In this document: positions 7,957 to 16,201 of the stretch, piece after piece
How the letters are laid out: each line of letters starts with the position of its first letter
How positions within the stretch are numbered: the first letter of the stretch is position 1
Notes under the pieces: generated by a model
What the model was told of the DNA's origin: nothing
What the model saw: only the letters and a program-made list of their open reading frames with translations
The model's database searches: none
Assembly: GCF_006337125.1 (NCBI RefSeq)
Contig: NZ_CP040887.1
Coordinates: 496,001-560,000 of the forward strand
Reading direction: 5' to 3'
Length of the DNA stretch: 64,000 nt
Origin: Serinicoccus chungangensis
GTDB lineage: Bacteria > Actinomycetota > Actinomycetes > Actinomycetales > Dermatophilaceae
Translations under genes and position numbers: made by a program

Positions 7957-9233
7957 GCGCGATGTTCTCCGCGCTGTCGGTGCGCAACTACCGGATCTAC
8001 GCCACCGGCGCCATCATCTCCAACACCGGCACCTGGATGGGCCGGGTGGCCCAGGACTGGGTGGTGCTGACCGAGCTCACCGACAACTCCGCCCAGGCGC
8101 TGGGCATCGTCACCGGCCTGCAGTTCCTGCCCATCCTGCTCTTCACCCCGCTCGCAGGGGCCATCAGCGACAACTTCTCCAAGCGCAACGTCATGCTCGT
8201 CAGCCAGTCGGCCATGGCCTTCTTCGCGGTCGTCATGGGGGTCGCGGTGCTGACGGGGCACATGCAGCTGTGGCACATGTTCGTCCTGGCCTTCCTGTCC
8301 GGCACGGCCGCGGCCGTGGACGCCCCCGCCCGGCAGTCCTTCGTCTCCGAGATGGTGCCCAAGGCGCAGCTGACCAACGCCGTCGGTCTCAACTCCGCCT
8401 CCTTCCACTCCGGGCGGCTGCTCGGCCCGGGCGTGGCCGGCCTGCTCATCGCCGCGTTCGGCACCGGCCCGACGCTGCTCCTCAACGCGCTCACCTTCGT
8501 GGCCGTCATCGTGGCGCTGCTGGCGATGGACCCGAGCCAGCTCACGAGCAAGCCGCGCACCGGCCCGCGCGGGCGGGTCCGCGAGGGCATCGCCTACGTG
8601 CGCGGGCGACCGGACATCCAGCTGATCCTCGTCGTCGCCTTCATGCACGGCACCTTCGGGATGAACTTCCAGATCTTCAACGCGCTCATGTCCACCCAGG
8701 TCTTCGGCAAGGGCGTCACCGACTTCGGGATCACCGGGTCGGTCATGGCCATCGGCTCCCTCGCCGGCGCCCTCATGGCCGCGAGGCGCGAGCGTCCGCG
8801 GTGGCGGCTCCTGCTCGGCTCGCTCTTCGCCTTCGCCCTGCTCACCGGCGCGCTGGCGTTCGCACCGACCTTCACGGCATACACGGTCCTGCTCGTCCCG
8901 ACCGGACTCTGCGCGCTCACCGTCATGGTCAGCGCCAACGCCATGGTGCAGCTCACCGTGGACCAGGCGGTCCGCGGCCGGGTCATGGCGCTCTACATGG
9001 CGGTCTTCATGGGGGGCACCCCGGTGGGCTCGCCGTTCCTCGGCTGGTTCGCCGAGCAGTTCGGCGCCCGCCCGACCGTGCTCATCGCCACCCTCATGTG
9101 CGGGGGGACGGCGGTGCTGGCGACCCTCTACCTCATGCGCCACGACCAGCTGCGGCTGCGCTTCCGCGCCTCGTGGCCGCGCCCGGTCTACCTGGTGCGC
9201 ATGACCGAGCCCCTCCCTGAGAAGGTGGTCTGA
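7953..9233 (+). CDS. MFS transporter (probable drug/metabolite exporter)
   Basis: 426 aa with about 11-12 membrane segments. LSVRNYRIYATGAIISNTGT at the start and ISDNFSKRNVML after TM2 match the MFS_3/EntS-like exporter group. MGRVAQDWVVL and FVSEMVPKAQLTNAVGLNSA are further family motifs. It overlaps marR by four bases and the next small ORF by one base, so all are translated from one message. The substrate is unknown; control by the upstream MarR protein is inferred. Confidence 0.88.
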   Translation: MSAMFSALSVRNYRIYATGAIISNTGTWMGRVAQDWVVLTELTDNSAQALGIVTGLQFLPILLFTPLAGAISDNFSKRNVMLVSQSAMAFFAVVMGVAVLTGHMQLWHMFVLAFLSGTAAAVDAPARQSFVSEMVPKAQLTNAVGLNSASFHSGRLLGPGVAGLLIAAFGTGPTLLLNALTFVAVIVALLAMDPSQLTSKPRTGPRGRVREGIAYVRGRPDIQLILVVAFMHGTFGMNFQIFNALMSTQVFGKGVTDFGITGSVMAIGSLAGALMAARRERPRWRLLLGSLFAFALLTGALAFAPTFTAYTVLLVPTGLCALTVMVSANAMVQLTVDQAVRGRVMALYMAVFMGGTPVGSPFLGWFAEQFGARPTVLIATLMCGGTAVLATLYLMRHDQLRLRFRASWPRPVYLVRMTEPLPEKVV

Positions 9234-9316
9234 TGAGCGCCCGAACCCGTCGCGTCGTCGTCCTGGTGGCCCTGGCCGCCCTCATCCTCGTCCCCGTCCT
9301 CGCGACGCTGGGCTGA
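9233..9316 (+). CDS. 27-aa predicted single-pass membrane peptide
   Basis: A TGATG overlap with the MFS stop opens a 27-codon ORF reading MSARTRR, then an unbroken hydrophobic run (VVVLVALAALILVPVLATLG). Three arginines before one membrane helix fit a cytosol-in topology. It ends six bases before the gamma-glutamyltransferase gene. Its size, the basic-then-hydrophobic layout and the stop/start overlap argue that it is real; I do not recognise a family. It could act as a small regulatory subunit of the MFS pump, or serve to couple translation of the next gene. Confidence 0.5.
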   Translation: MSARTRRVVVLVALAALILVPVLATLG

Positions 9317-9322
9317 GCGACC

Positions 9323-11149
9323 ATGACGACGTTCACCACGCGCCCCACCCTCACCGGCACCTTCGGCATGGTGTCGAGCACGCACTGGATCGCGTCCTCG
9401 GCCGGTATGCGGATGCTCGAGCTCGGTGGCAACGCCGCCGACGGGGCGGTCGCCGCCGGCTTCGTGCTGCAGGTCGTCGAGCCGCACCTCAACGGCCCCG
9501 GGGGTGACCTCCCGCTCATCGTGTCCTCGGTCGACGACCCCACGCCGCGGGTGCTCTGCGGGCAGGGGCCGGCCCCCGCCGGGGCCACCCCGGAGCACTT
9601 CACCCGGGCCGGCCTGGACCGTGTGCCGGGGTCCGGGCCGCTGGCCACCGCCGTGCCCGGCGCGGTCGACGCCTGGCTGACGCTGCTGCGCGACCGCGGG
9701 ACGACCAGCGCGCGTCAGGCCCTCGAGCCCGCCCTCCACTACGCCCGCCACGGCCACCCGGTCCTGGCGCGGGTGAGCGCGACCATCTCCTCGGTCGCCG
9801 AGCTCTTCACCTCCGACTGGCACCCGTCCGCCGACCAGTGGCTCGTCGACGGCGCCGCCCCCGAGCCGGGCAGCGTCGTGACCAACCCGGCGTGGGCCGA
9901 CACCCTGGAGCGGCTGCTGGCCGAGGAGCAGGCGGCCGTGCGGGGCGGGGCCACCCGGGAGGGCGGCATCGACGCGGTGCTGCGGGCCTGGCGCCAAGGC
10001 TTCGTCGCGGAGGCCGTCGGGGCCTTCGCCGAGCGCGCCTACCGGCACAGCGGCGGCGCCGTGCTGCCGGGCGTCATCACCGCGGAGGACGTCGCGTCCT
10101 TCGAGGCGACCTGGGAGGACGCCGTCACCGCGCAGTGGCGCGGGCACACCATCGCCAAGACCGGCCCGTGGGGGCAGGGGCCGGCGCTGCTGCAGGTGCT
10201 GGCCATGGTGGACGAGGCCTCCGGCGGCCCGGCGTCCGACGTCGACCTCGACACCGTCGAGGGCGTGCACACCCTCGTCGAGGCGTGGAAGCTGGCGATG
10301 GCCGACCGGGAGGCGTGGCTCGGGGACAGCGCCGACGAGGGCTCCGAGGTCCACGTGCCCGTGGCCGAGCTGCTCGCGGCGGACTACCTCGCCCAGCGGG
10401 CCTCGCTCATCTCCGCGCAGGCCTCCCGCGAGCTGCGCCCGGGGTCGCCCGGCGGCCGCACCCCGCGGGTCGCGGCCCAGGCCCGGCAGACCGAGGGGGC
10501 CGAGGTGGAGCCCGGCGACGCGACGGCCGGCGAGCCCACGGTGCAGCGCGACGGCGCCACCCGCGGGGACACCTGCCACGTCGACGTCGTCGACCGCTGG
10601 GGCATGCTCGTCTCGGCGACCCCCAGCGGAGGCTGGCTGCAGTCCAGCCCGTTCATCCCCGGGCTGGGGTTCGCGCTCGGCAGCCGGCTGCAGATGATGT
10701 GGCTGGAGCAGGGCCTGCCCAGCTCGCTGGTCCCCGGTCGGCGCCCCCGGACCACCCTCACACCGACCATGGTCCTGCGCGACGGCATACCCGTGCTCGC
10801 CTGCGGCACCCCCGGCGGCGACCAGCAGGACCAGTGGCAGAGCGTCTTCCTGCTGCGCCACCTCGTCGGCGGCCTCGGGCTGCAGGAGGCGGTGGACGCC
10901 CCCAACGTGCACACGACGAGCTTCCCCGGCTCCTTCCACCCGCGCGCCAGCGAGCCCGGCGTCCTCGTCGCCGAGTCCCGCCTCGGCGCGGAGGTGCTCG
11001 ACGGCCTGCGGGCCCGCGGCCACGAGGTGCTCGACCAGGGGCCGTGGAGCCTGGGGCGGATGTGCGCCGTCAGCCGCGACCCGGACACCGGGGTGCTCGG
11101 CGCCGCGGCCAACCCCCGCGGGATGCAGGGGTACGCCGTCGGGCGTTGA
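9323..11149 (+). CDS. Gamma-glutamyltransferase family protein
   Basis: Ntn-hydrolase that matures by self-cleavage and transfers or hydrolyses gamma-glutamyl groups; 608 aa. N-terminal features include ASSAGMRMLELGGNAADGA and NGPGGDLPL (usual GP.GIGGG region). The expected nucleophile is T417 in DGATRGDTCHVDVVDRWG, with PSGGWLQSSPF downstream. No signal peptide is obvious, unlike classical periplasmic GGT, so cytosolic action or the acylase-like branch is possible. The 3' position in a marR-exporter operon suggests a role in handling a gamma-glutamyl or acylated compound (inference). Confidence 0.8.
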   Translation: MTTFTTRPTLTGTFGMVSSTHWIASSAGMRMLELGGNAADGAVAAGFVLQVVEPHLNGPGGDLPLIVSSVDDPTPRVLCGQGPAPAGATPEHFTRAGLDRVPGSGPLATAVPGAVDAWLTLLRDRGTTSARQALEPALHYARHGHPVLARVSATISSVAELFTSDWHPSADQWLVDGAAPEPGSVVTNPAWADTLERLLAEEQAAVRGGATREGGIDAVLRAWRQGFVAEAVGAFAERAYRHSGGAVLPGVITAEDVASFEATWEDAVTAQWRGHTIAKTGPWGQGPALLQVLAMVDEASGGPASDVDLDTVEGVHTLVEAWKLAMADREAWLGDSADEGSEVHVPVAELLAADYLAQRASLISAQASRELRPGSPGGRTPRVAAQARQTEGAEVEPGDATAGEPTVQRDGATRGDTCHVDVVDRWGMLVSATPSGGWLQSSPFIPGLGFALGSRLQMMWLEQGLPSSLVPGRRPRTTLTPTMVLRDGIPVLACGTPGGDQQDQWQSVFLLRHLVGGLGLQEAVDAPNVHTTSFPGSFHPRASEPGVLVAESRLGAEVLDGLRARGHEVLDQGPWSLGRMCAVSRDPDTGVLGAAANPRGMQGYAVGR

Positions 11150-11210
11150 CCTATCGACACCGGTGCAGCGCCTAGGCTGGCGGTGCACCCCGAGACCCGC
11201 AGGAGGACCC

Positions 11211-11606
11211 GTGGCTGGCAAGACGCGGTTGGCCAAGCAGGCGATCAAGTACGGTCCGGTCGTCTACGCCCTGGCACAGAAGTACGGCCCCCAGGTGGTG
11301 GACCAGATCCTCAAGCGGCGCGAGCCGGCGACGAAGTTCGTGCAGGACCAGGCCTCCCGTGCGCGCACCAACCCGCGCAAGCACGCGATGGCGCACGCCG
11401 ACACGGTGGTGGACGGCTCCCTGCAGCAGGTCTTCCACCGCGGCCACCCCTACTGGGTGGTGTTCTCGCGCAACGAGCCGGTGGGCGTCCACCCGCACAC
11501 CGACGCCGCCTTCGACACGCTGCTGCTCAACGCCGACCCGGGCAAGCGGCAGACCCCGGACGCGCTGCGCCGCACCGTGCACCTGCCGCGACGGGGCAAG
11601 AAGTGA
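11211..11606 (+). CDS. Conserved actinobacterial protein of unknown function
   Basis: 131-aa basic protein beginning VAGKTRLAKQAIKYGPVVYA and containing KKYGPQ-like and HRGHPYWVVFSRNEPVG segments. No catalytic motif or membrane helix is evident, and I do not recognise a named domain. The GTG has AGGAGG four bases upstream, which fixes the start against an ATG 48 bases earlier. A TAGGCT -10-like hexamer sits at 11173-11178. Its stop overlaps the pdxH start, so the two are translationally coupled. Confidence 0.7.
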   Translation: MAGKTRLAKQAIKYGPVVYALAQKYGPQVVDQILKRREPATKFVQDQASRARTNPRKHAMAHADTVVDGSLQQVFHRGHPYWVVFSRNEPVGVHPHTDAAFDTLLLNADPGKRQTPDALRRTVHLPRRGKK

Positions 11607-12295
11607 GCGGCGGGCAGGCCCTGGGTGGGCGCACCGACTACAGCGGTGAGGGCATCACCGAGGCGGACGCCCCGGACGCGCCGCTGGACCTGGTGCAGGC
11701 GTGGCTGGACGCCGCGATCGCGCGGCAGCAGGAGCAGGGCGACGTCCCGGAGCCGTCGGCCATCTCGGTGGCCACCGTCGACGGCGAGGGCATGCCGGAC
11801 GTCCGGACCGTGCTCATGCGCTTCCTGGACGCCCGGGGTCCCGGCTTCCTCACCAGCACGGCCTCGGCCAAGGGTCGGCAGCTGCGGGAGAACGACGCCG
11901 TCGCAGTCTCGCTGACGTGGCCCTCGATGTACCGCGCGGTGCGGTTCCGGGGGTATGCCGAGGCGCTCGAGCACGACCTCGTCGTCGAGTACTTCCGCGG
12001 CCGCCCCTACGGCTCGCGGATCAGCGCCCACGCCTCGGCCCAGAGCGACCCGGTGGCCGACCGCGCGGCCCTGGAGGAGGCATACCGTCGCTGCGAGGAG
12101 CGCTGGCCGGACACCGGGGACCCTGACGACGTGCCCCTGCCGGCCCACTGGGGCGGCTACCGGGTGCGGGCCGAGCAGGTGGAGGTCTGGGGCGGCCGGC
12201 GCAACCGCCTGCACGACCGGCTGGTCTGGACGCGGGTGGCGCCCGGCGGGCTGGACGACCCCGACGCCTGGCGGCGGGGACGGGTGCAGCCGTGA
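11603..12295 (+). CDS. pdxH: Pyridoxamine 5'-phosphate oxidase
   Basis: FMN enzyme that oxidises PNP/PMP to pyridoxal phosphate in the last step of vitamin B6 synthesis or salvage. 230 aa, the normal length. Family motifs: RTVLMRFLD, SAKGRQLRENDAVAVSLTW, the VRFRGYAE strand, RISAHASAQSD and the C-terminal NRLHDRLVW active-site segment. The GTG start overlaps the preceding stop (GTGA). There is no other B6 gene nearby. The next gene, dtxR, has its own promoter. Confidence 0.92.
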   Translation: MSGGQALGGRTDYSGEGITEADAPDAPLDLVQAWLDAAIARQQEQGDVPEPSAISVATVDGEGMPDVRTVLMRFLDARGPGFLTSTASAKGRQLRENDAVAVSLTWPSMYRAVRFRGYAEALEHDLVVEYFRGRPYGSRISAHASAQSDPVADRAALEEAYRRCEERWPDTGDPDDVPLPAHWGGYRVRAEQVEVWGGRRNRLHDRLVWTRVAPGGLDDPDAWRRGRVQP

Positions 12296-12332
12296 CCCTC
12301 GCCGAGCGGGACGAGATGTCGGGCCCCGACCG

Positions 12333-12338
12333 TAGGAT
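12333..12338 (+). promoter_or_regulatory. -10 element of dtxR (leaderless type)
   Basis: TAGGAT ends six bases before the GTG of the iron regulator, with no room for a ribosome site, so the message is probably leaderless. Confidence 0.55.
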
Positions 12339-12344
12339 GGCGCC

Positions 12345-13052
12345 GTGAGCGGCGATCTGATCGACACGACGGAGATGTACCTCAAGACCGTCTTCGAGCT
12401 GGAGGAGGACGGCGTCCTGCCCATGCGGGCGCGCATCGCGGAGCGGCTGGGCCAGTCGGGTCCGACCGTCTCCCAGACCGTGGCGCGGATGGAGCGCGAC
12501 GGCCTGCTCGAGCTGGCCGAGGACCGCCACCTCGTGCTCACCGACGCGGGACGGACCGCCGCCGTGCGGGTCATGCGCAAGCACCGGCTCGCCGAGCGCC
12601 TGCTCACCGATGTCATCGGCCTCGACCCCGCCTTCGTCCACGAGGAGGCGTGCCGCTGGGAGCACGTCATGAGCGAGCAGGTCGAACGACGCATCCTCGA
12701 GCTGGTCGAGGACGGCACCTGCTCGCCCTACGGCAACCCGGTGCCCGGCCTCGCCGAGCTCGGCCGCGACGACGCCCCCGCGGCCGACGGCGAGCCCAGC
12801 AGCGACATCGCGGAGCGGGGCGGACGCACCGGCGCCCGCGTCGCGCGGCTCGGCGAACCGGTCCAGGTGGACCCCGAGGTGCTCGGTCTGCTGCTCGACT
12901 CCGGTATCCGGCCAGGAGCCCGGGTGGAGGTCTGGGGGGAGGACGGACGGACCATCGTCGGCGCCGTCGACGGCGAGGCCGTGTCCCTGCCCCAGGACGT
13001 GGCAGGACACGTCTTCTGTGTCGTGAACGGTGACTCTGCTGCTGTGAGATGA
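12345..13052 (+). CDS. Iron-dependent regulator, DtxR/IdeR type
   Basis: Metal-activated repressor of iron uptake genes, 235 aa. Near-identical to IdeR in the DNA-binding half: DTTEMYLKTVFELEE, then RARIAERLGQSGPTVSQTVA and RHRLAERLL-type KHRLAERLLTDVIGL. The metal motif HEEACRWEHVM carries the Cys-x2-Glu-His ligands, and M11 supplies the N-terminal ligand. A variable linker (about 145-170) leads to an SH3-like domain (about 170-233). The three-domain form indicates a global iron regulator and not a two-domain MntR. Its own targets are not visible in this window. Confidence 0.92.
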   Translation: MSGDLIDTTEMYLKTVFELEEDGVLPMRARIAERLGQSGPTVSQTVARMERDGLLELAEDRHLVLTDAGRTAAVRVMRKHRLAERLLTDVIGLDPAFVHEEACRWEHVMSEQVERRILELVEDGTCSPYGNPVPGLAELGRDDAPAADGEPSSDIAERGGRTGARVARLGEPVQVDPEVLGLLLDSGIRPGARVEVWGEDGRTIVGAVDGEAVSLPQDVAGHVFCVVNGDSAAVR

Positions 13053-13160
13053 CTCACTCCACTGCTGGGAGAATGGTCAAGTCGGCCGGCATCTGTGCAG
13101 GTCAGAGGCTCTGCGGCGGTTGATCATGTCACGAGCCGGCCACGCCGTCGTTACCTGAGC

Positions 13161-13190
13161 GTGACATTTGGCGAGGGCCCTGTGTAACCT
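13161..13190 (+). promoter_or_regulatory. Promoter driving the c-di-AMP riboswitch
   Basis: GTGACA (13161-13166) and TAACCT (13185-13190) are 18 bases apart, giving a transcript start near 13197, just before the aptamer. The remaining part of the 357-base gap, 13053-13160, shows nothing I can name. Confidence 0.5.
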
Positions 13191-13229
13191 CGAAGAGTCC
13201 TCCTCCCTGGGGGGACCCCCGAGCGCGAT

Positions 13230-13396
13230 CGCCTAGTCCTGTCCGCGCGCCTATCGGGGCCGTGGCACGTACGACCGCTTGACAGGAGCGGGGGAACCAC
13301 CTCTGGAGCCGCCCCTGCGGCTCCTCGGGGCGAAGGACCGACTTGTGCGGTCCAGGGGCACTCCAGCCCGAAGCCCGACAGCTCACCCCGTAGGCA
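13230..13396 (+). promoter_or_regulatory. ydaO/yuaA-type c-di-AMP riboswitch
   Basis: The leader contains, in order, the conserved blocks of this class: CGCTTGACAGGAGCGGGGGA (around 13276-13295), CGGGGCGAAGGA (around 13326), and CCCGAAGCCCGACAGCTCAC (13368-13387) followed by CCCGTAGGC. Placement upstream of a cell-wall hydrolase is the usual actinobacterial context for this riboswitch. GGAGGA (13399-13404) and the ATG follow at once, so ligand binding could act on transcription elongation or on access to the ribosome site. Exact ends are approximate. Confidence 0.85.
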
Positions 13397-13409
13397 CTGG
13401 AGGATCTAC

Positions 13410-14264
13410 ATGACGCAGCGCACCACCGGCCGCCACCGTCGGCCCGGTCGTCTCCGCACGACCAGCACCACCCTGACCCGCACGGCGGCCGTGGCCGCGA
13501 CGTCGACCGGCCTGCTGGCCGGCCCGGCGCTCAGCGCCAACGCAGCACCCGAGGTGCCCCAGGACCGTGACGGCCTGCTCCGCCTCGGCGCGGACGTCAG
13601 CGCCGACCGCACGGTCACCGTGGACCGGCCGGTCGAGGCCGTCGCGGCCCCGTCCGACATCGAGCTCGACTCCTTCGGCATCGGTGGCTTCTCCGCCTAC
13701 ACCCCCCAGGTCGAGGTCGAGGAGCCGGTCCAGGCCGCGCCCGCCCAGCAGGAGCAGGAGCAGGCCGCCCCCGCGCAGCCGCAGCAGGAGCAGGTCACCG
13801 AGCAGGTCTCCGCCCGTGAGGAGACCAGCGCGAGCCGCACCAACGAGCGCGCCGCCACCCCGGAGCCCGCCGCCCCCGCGGAGCCGGCCGCCCAGTCCCA
13901 GCCGGAGCCCGCCGCGGCGCCGGCCCCGACCGGGGGCATCACCGGGATCGCCGCCAACTACGTCGGCTACCCCTACGCCCACGGCGGGGCCAGCCCGTCG
14001 ACCGGCTTCGACTGCTCCGGCTTCACCAGCTACATCTTCGCGCAGGCCGGGATCTCCCTGCCCCGCACCGCTGCCGCGCAGCAGTCGTTCGCCACCCCGG
14101 TGAGCAGCCCGCAGCCCGGCGACCTGGTGTTCTTCGGCTACCCGGCCTACCACGTGGGCATCTACGCCGGCAACGGCATGATGTACGACTCGGGCCGCCC
14201 GGGCATCCCCACCCAGTACCGCGCCGTCTTCGGCGGCGTCTCCGGCTACGGTCGGGTCGGCTGA
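13410..14264 (+). CDS. Secreted NlpC/P60 peptidoglycan hydrolase
   Basis: 284 aa. A twin-Arg-rich, basic N-region and hydrophobic stretch (TAAVAATSTGLLAGPALSAN) form a signal peptide, likely cut after about residue 45. A long low-complexity linker rich in P, A, Q and E (about 105-175) follows. The C-terminal NlpC/P60 domain has C202 in GFDCSGFTSYIF and H248 in AYHVGIYAG, so the catalytic dyad is present. It should cleave peptide stems of peptidoglycan outside the membrane. Production is apparently tied to c-di-AMP through the leader. A strong hairpin follows. Confidence 0.9.
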   Translation: MTQRTTGRHRRPGRLRTTSTTLTRTAAVAATSTGLLAGPALSANAAPEVPQDRDGLLRLGADVSADRTVTVDRPVEAVAAPSDIELDSFGIGGFSAYTPQVEVEEPVQAAPAQQEQEQAAPAQPQQEQVTEQVSAREETSASRTNERAATPEPAAPAEPAAQSQPEPAAAPAPTGGITGIAANYVGYPYAHGGASPSTGFDCSGFTSYIFAQAGISLPRTAAAQQSFATPVSSPQPGDLVFFGYPAYHVGIYAGNGMMYDSGRPGIPTQYRAVFGGVSGYGRVG

Positions 14265-14299
14265 CCCGACCCCGCCACGGCGAGCACGCTCTCGCCCTC

Positions 14300-14347
14300 G
14301 ACGACGGCCCCGGCCGCACCCCGTGTGCGGACCGGGGCTTCGTCGTC
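14300..14347 (+). terminator. Terminator after the NlpC/P60 gene
   Basis: Long hairpin: outer arms GACGACG and CGTCGTC, inner arms GCCCCGGCCGCAC and GTGCGG-A-CCGGGGC (one bulged base), loop about five bases. It begins 35 bases after the stop. Confidence 0.75.
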
Positions 14348-14386
14348 CCGGAGGAGGCTTGGCGCGCGCGCGGGGCGGTGGCTGAC

Positions 14387-14392
14387 TACCGT
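14387..14392 (+). promoter_or_regulatory. -10 element of the SDR operon
   Basis: TACCGT about 50 bases before the GTG of the first SDR gene; the message would carry a short leader with the AGGAGG ribosome site at 14431-14436. Confidence 0.4.
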
Positions 14393-14441
14393 GGGGACGG
14401 CCGCGGCAGCGGTGTCGTCGATCCCCTACCAGGAGGTGCCC

Positions 14442-15206
14442 GTGCAGGTCGAGGGTGCGCGGTGCTGGCTCGTCGGGGCCTCCAGCGGTCTGGGGGCGGC
14501 GCTCGCGCGTGCCCTGGACGAGGCCGGGGCCGAGGTCGTCGTCAGCGCCCGTCGGGAGGAGCGGCTGCGCGAGCTGTCCGACGGCACGGGGATGCGCCCG
14601 GTCGTCGTGGACGTGACCGACCCCGCGAGCGTGCGCACGGCCTACGAGAGGGTGCTCGCCGAGCTCGGCGGCCTCGACCTCGTCGTCTACTGCGCCGGGA
14701 CGTGGCAGGTGTCGGACGTGGGGGACTGGGACCAGGAGTCCTTCGAGCAGCACGTGCGCACCAACCTGCTCGGCCTCGGCCAGTGCCTGGACGTCACCCT
14801 GCCGACGCTGCGGGCCCAGGGCAGCGGCACCGTCGTCGGGATCGCGTCGGTGGCCGCCTACCGCGGCGTCCCGGGGGCCGACTACTACGGGCCGACCAAG
14901 GCGGCTGCCGTCAACCTGCTCGAGGCGCTGCGGGCCTCCCTGCGACCGGACGGTGTGCGGGTCATGTCGGTGCTGCCCGGGTTCGTGCGCAGCGAGATGA
15001 CGGACTCGGCCGACTTCCCCCAGCCCTTCAAGATCACCGCCGAGGACGCCGCCGCCCGGATCTTGGACGGTCTGGCCCGGGACCGGTCCGTGCTCGTCTT
15101 CCCGCGCCGGATGCGCGCCCTCATGACGGGCGCCCGCCTCGTGCCGGCGGGCCTGTGGCCGCACCTCACCCCGGTGCTGCGCCAGCCCTGGGTGAGGCGC
15201 CTGTGA
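14442..15206 (+). CDS. Short-chain dehydrogenase/reductase (first of three)
   Basis: 254 aa. Rossmann motif GASSGLGAALA near residue 10, CAGTWQ in the NAG position, a serine in GIASVAAYR and catalytic Y149-K153 (YGPTK) make a complete classical SDR active site. The GTG has AGGAGG five bases upstream; the open frame extends upstream into the terminator region, so the ORF start there is not credible. The C-terminal RRMRALMTGARLVPAGLW segment follows the fold and is echoed by PRRMR/PRRLR in the two next genes. Substrate unknown. Stop and next start overlap. Confidence 0.82.
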   Translation: MQVEGARCWLVGASSGLGAALARALDEAGAEVVVSARREERLRELSDGTGMRPVVVDVTDPASVRTAYERVLAELGGLDLVVYCAGTWQVSDVGDWDQESFEQHVRTNLLGLGQCLDVTLPTLRAQGSGTVVGIASVAAYRGVPGADYYGPTKAAAVNLLEALRASLRPDGVRVMSVLPGFVRSEMTDSADFPQPFKITAEDAAARILDGLARDRSVLVFPRRMRALMTGARLVPAGLWPHLTPVLRQPWVRRL

Positions 15207-16201
15207 CGGCGGCGACGCCCCAGCCGGCAGCGCGGGACCTGGCCGCCGCGGGGCGCGGCACCGTGCTGGTGACCGGCGGGTCCAGCGGCATCGGGCTGGC
15301 CACCGCCCTGGTGCTCGCCGAGCGACGCACCCCGCTCGTGCTCCTGGCGCGCTCGGCACCGGCCCTCGCGGAGGCCGCCCGGCAGTGCCGTGCCGCGGGC
15401 TCGCCGGCGGTCGGCACCGTCGTGTGCGACGTCACGGACCGCGCCGCGGTGGAGCGGGCGTTCGAGCAGGCGGGACCGGTCGAGGCCGTCGTCCAGGCGG
15501 CCGGGGTCATCGCCTACGCCGAGTTCCGCGAGCTGCCCGACGAGCACCTGGACCGGGTGCTGGAGGTGACCCTGCTCGGCGCCGCCAACGTCGTCCGGAC
15601 GGCCCTGCAGCACTTCCACGCGCGCGGCTCCCGCGGCGACCTGGTGGTGGTCGGCTCGCTGCTGGGCCGGGTCGTGACGCCCTACATGTCGAGCTACATC
15701 ACGGCCAAGTGGGCCCTGCACGGGCTGGTGCGGACCGTGCAGGTGGAGCAGCGTCGGCACCGCGCCGTCAGGGTCAGCCTGGTGGCGCCCGGTCCGGTGG
15801 ACACCCCCATCTACGAGCACGCCGCCAGCCGGCTGCCGCTCGGGCGCCGCCCCCCGCTCCCGGTCGACAGCCCGGAGTCCGTGGCCGAGGCCGTGATGTC
15901 CTGCCTGGACCGCCCCCGCCGGATGCGGATGGTGGGCACGCTGGGCCCGTGGGTCGCCTTCGGCTTCACGGTGCTCCCCGGCCTCTACGACGCCATCGTC
16001 ACCCGGGTCTTCCACGCCGTCGCCATGACCCGCACCCCGGCCGAGCGCAGCGAGGGCAACCTCTTCGCGCCCGTCGAGGGGGAGCAGGTGCACGGCGGGT
16101 GGGTCCGGCCCGGGAGGCCCCTGGACCGGGTCCGCGCCGGTCGCGTGCCACCCCGTCACGGCCGGGCGGCCCGGCACCTGGAGGACGAGTGCGCGCCCTG
16201 A
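15203..16201 (+). CDS. Short-chain dehydrogenase/reductase (second of three)
   Basis: 332 aa. TGGSSGIGLATAL (about 26-38) binds the dinucleotide; AAGVIAY, VVVGSLLGRVVTPYMSSY and Y165-ITA-K169 supply the active site. The ~85-residue extension after the core (DRPRRMRMVGTLGPWVAFGF onward) is moderately hydrophobic and could touch the membrane. The GTG start overlaps the previous stop. It is clearly paralogous to the third gene (GSLLG..V..PTMSSY pattern), indicating local duplication. Substrate unknown. Confidence 0.82.
   Translation: MTAATPQPAARDLAAAGRGTVLVTGGSSGIGLATALVLAERRTPLVLLARSAPALAEAARQCRAAGSPAVGTVVCDVTDRAAVERAFEQAGPVEAVVQAAGVIAYAEFRELPDEHLDRVLEVTLLGAANVVRTALQHFHARGSRGDLVVVGSLLGRVVTPYMSSYITAKWALHGLVRTVQVEQRRHRAVRVSLVAPGPVDTPIYEHAASRLPLGRRPPLPVDSPESVAEAVMSCLDRPRRMRMVGTLGPWVAFGFTVLPGLYDAIVTRVFHAVAMTRTPAERSEGNLFAPVEGEQVHGGWVRPGRPLDRVRAGRVPPRHGRAARHLEDECAP

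Noticed and set aside
7480..11149. Ergothioneine or glutathione-type detoxification cluster suggested by the gamma-glutamyltransferase
   Set aside because: Only one gamma-glutamyl gene is present; no egt or mycothiol genes adjoin, so no pathway can be claimed.
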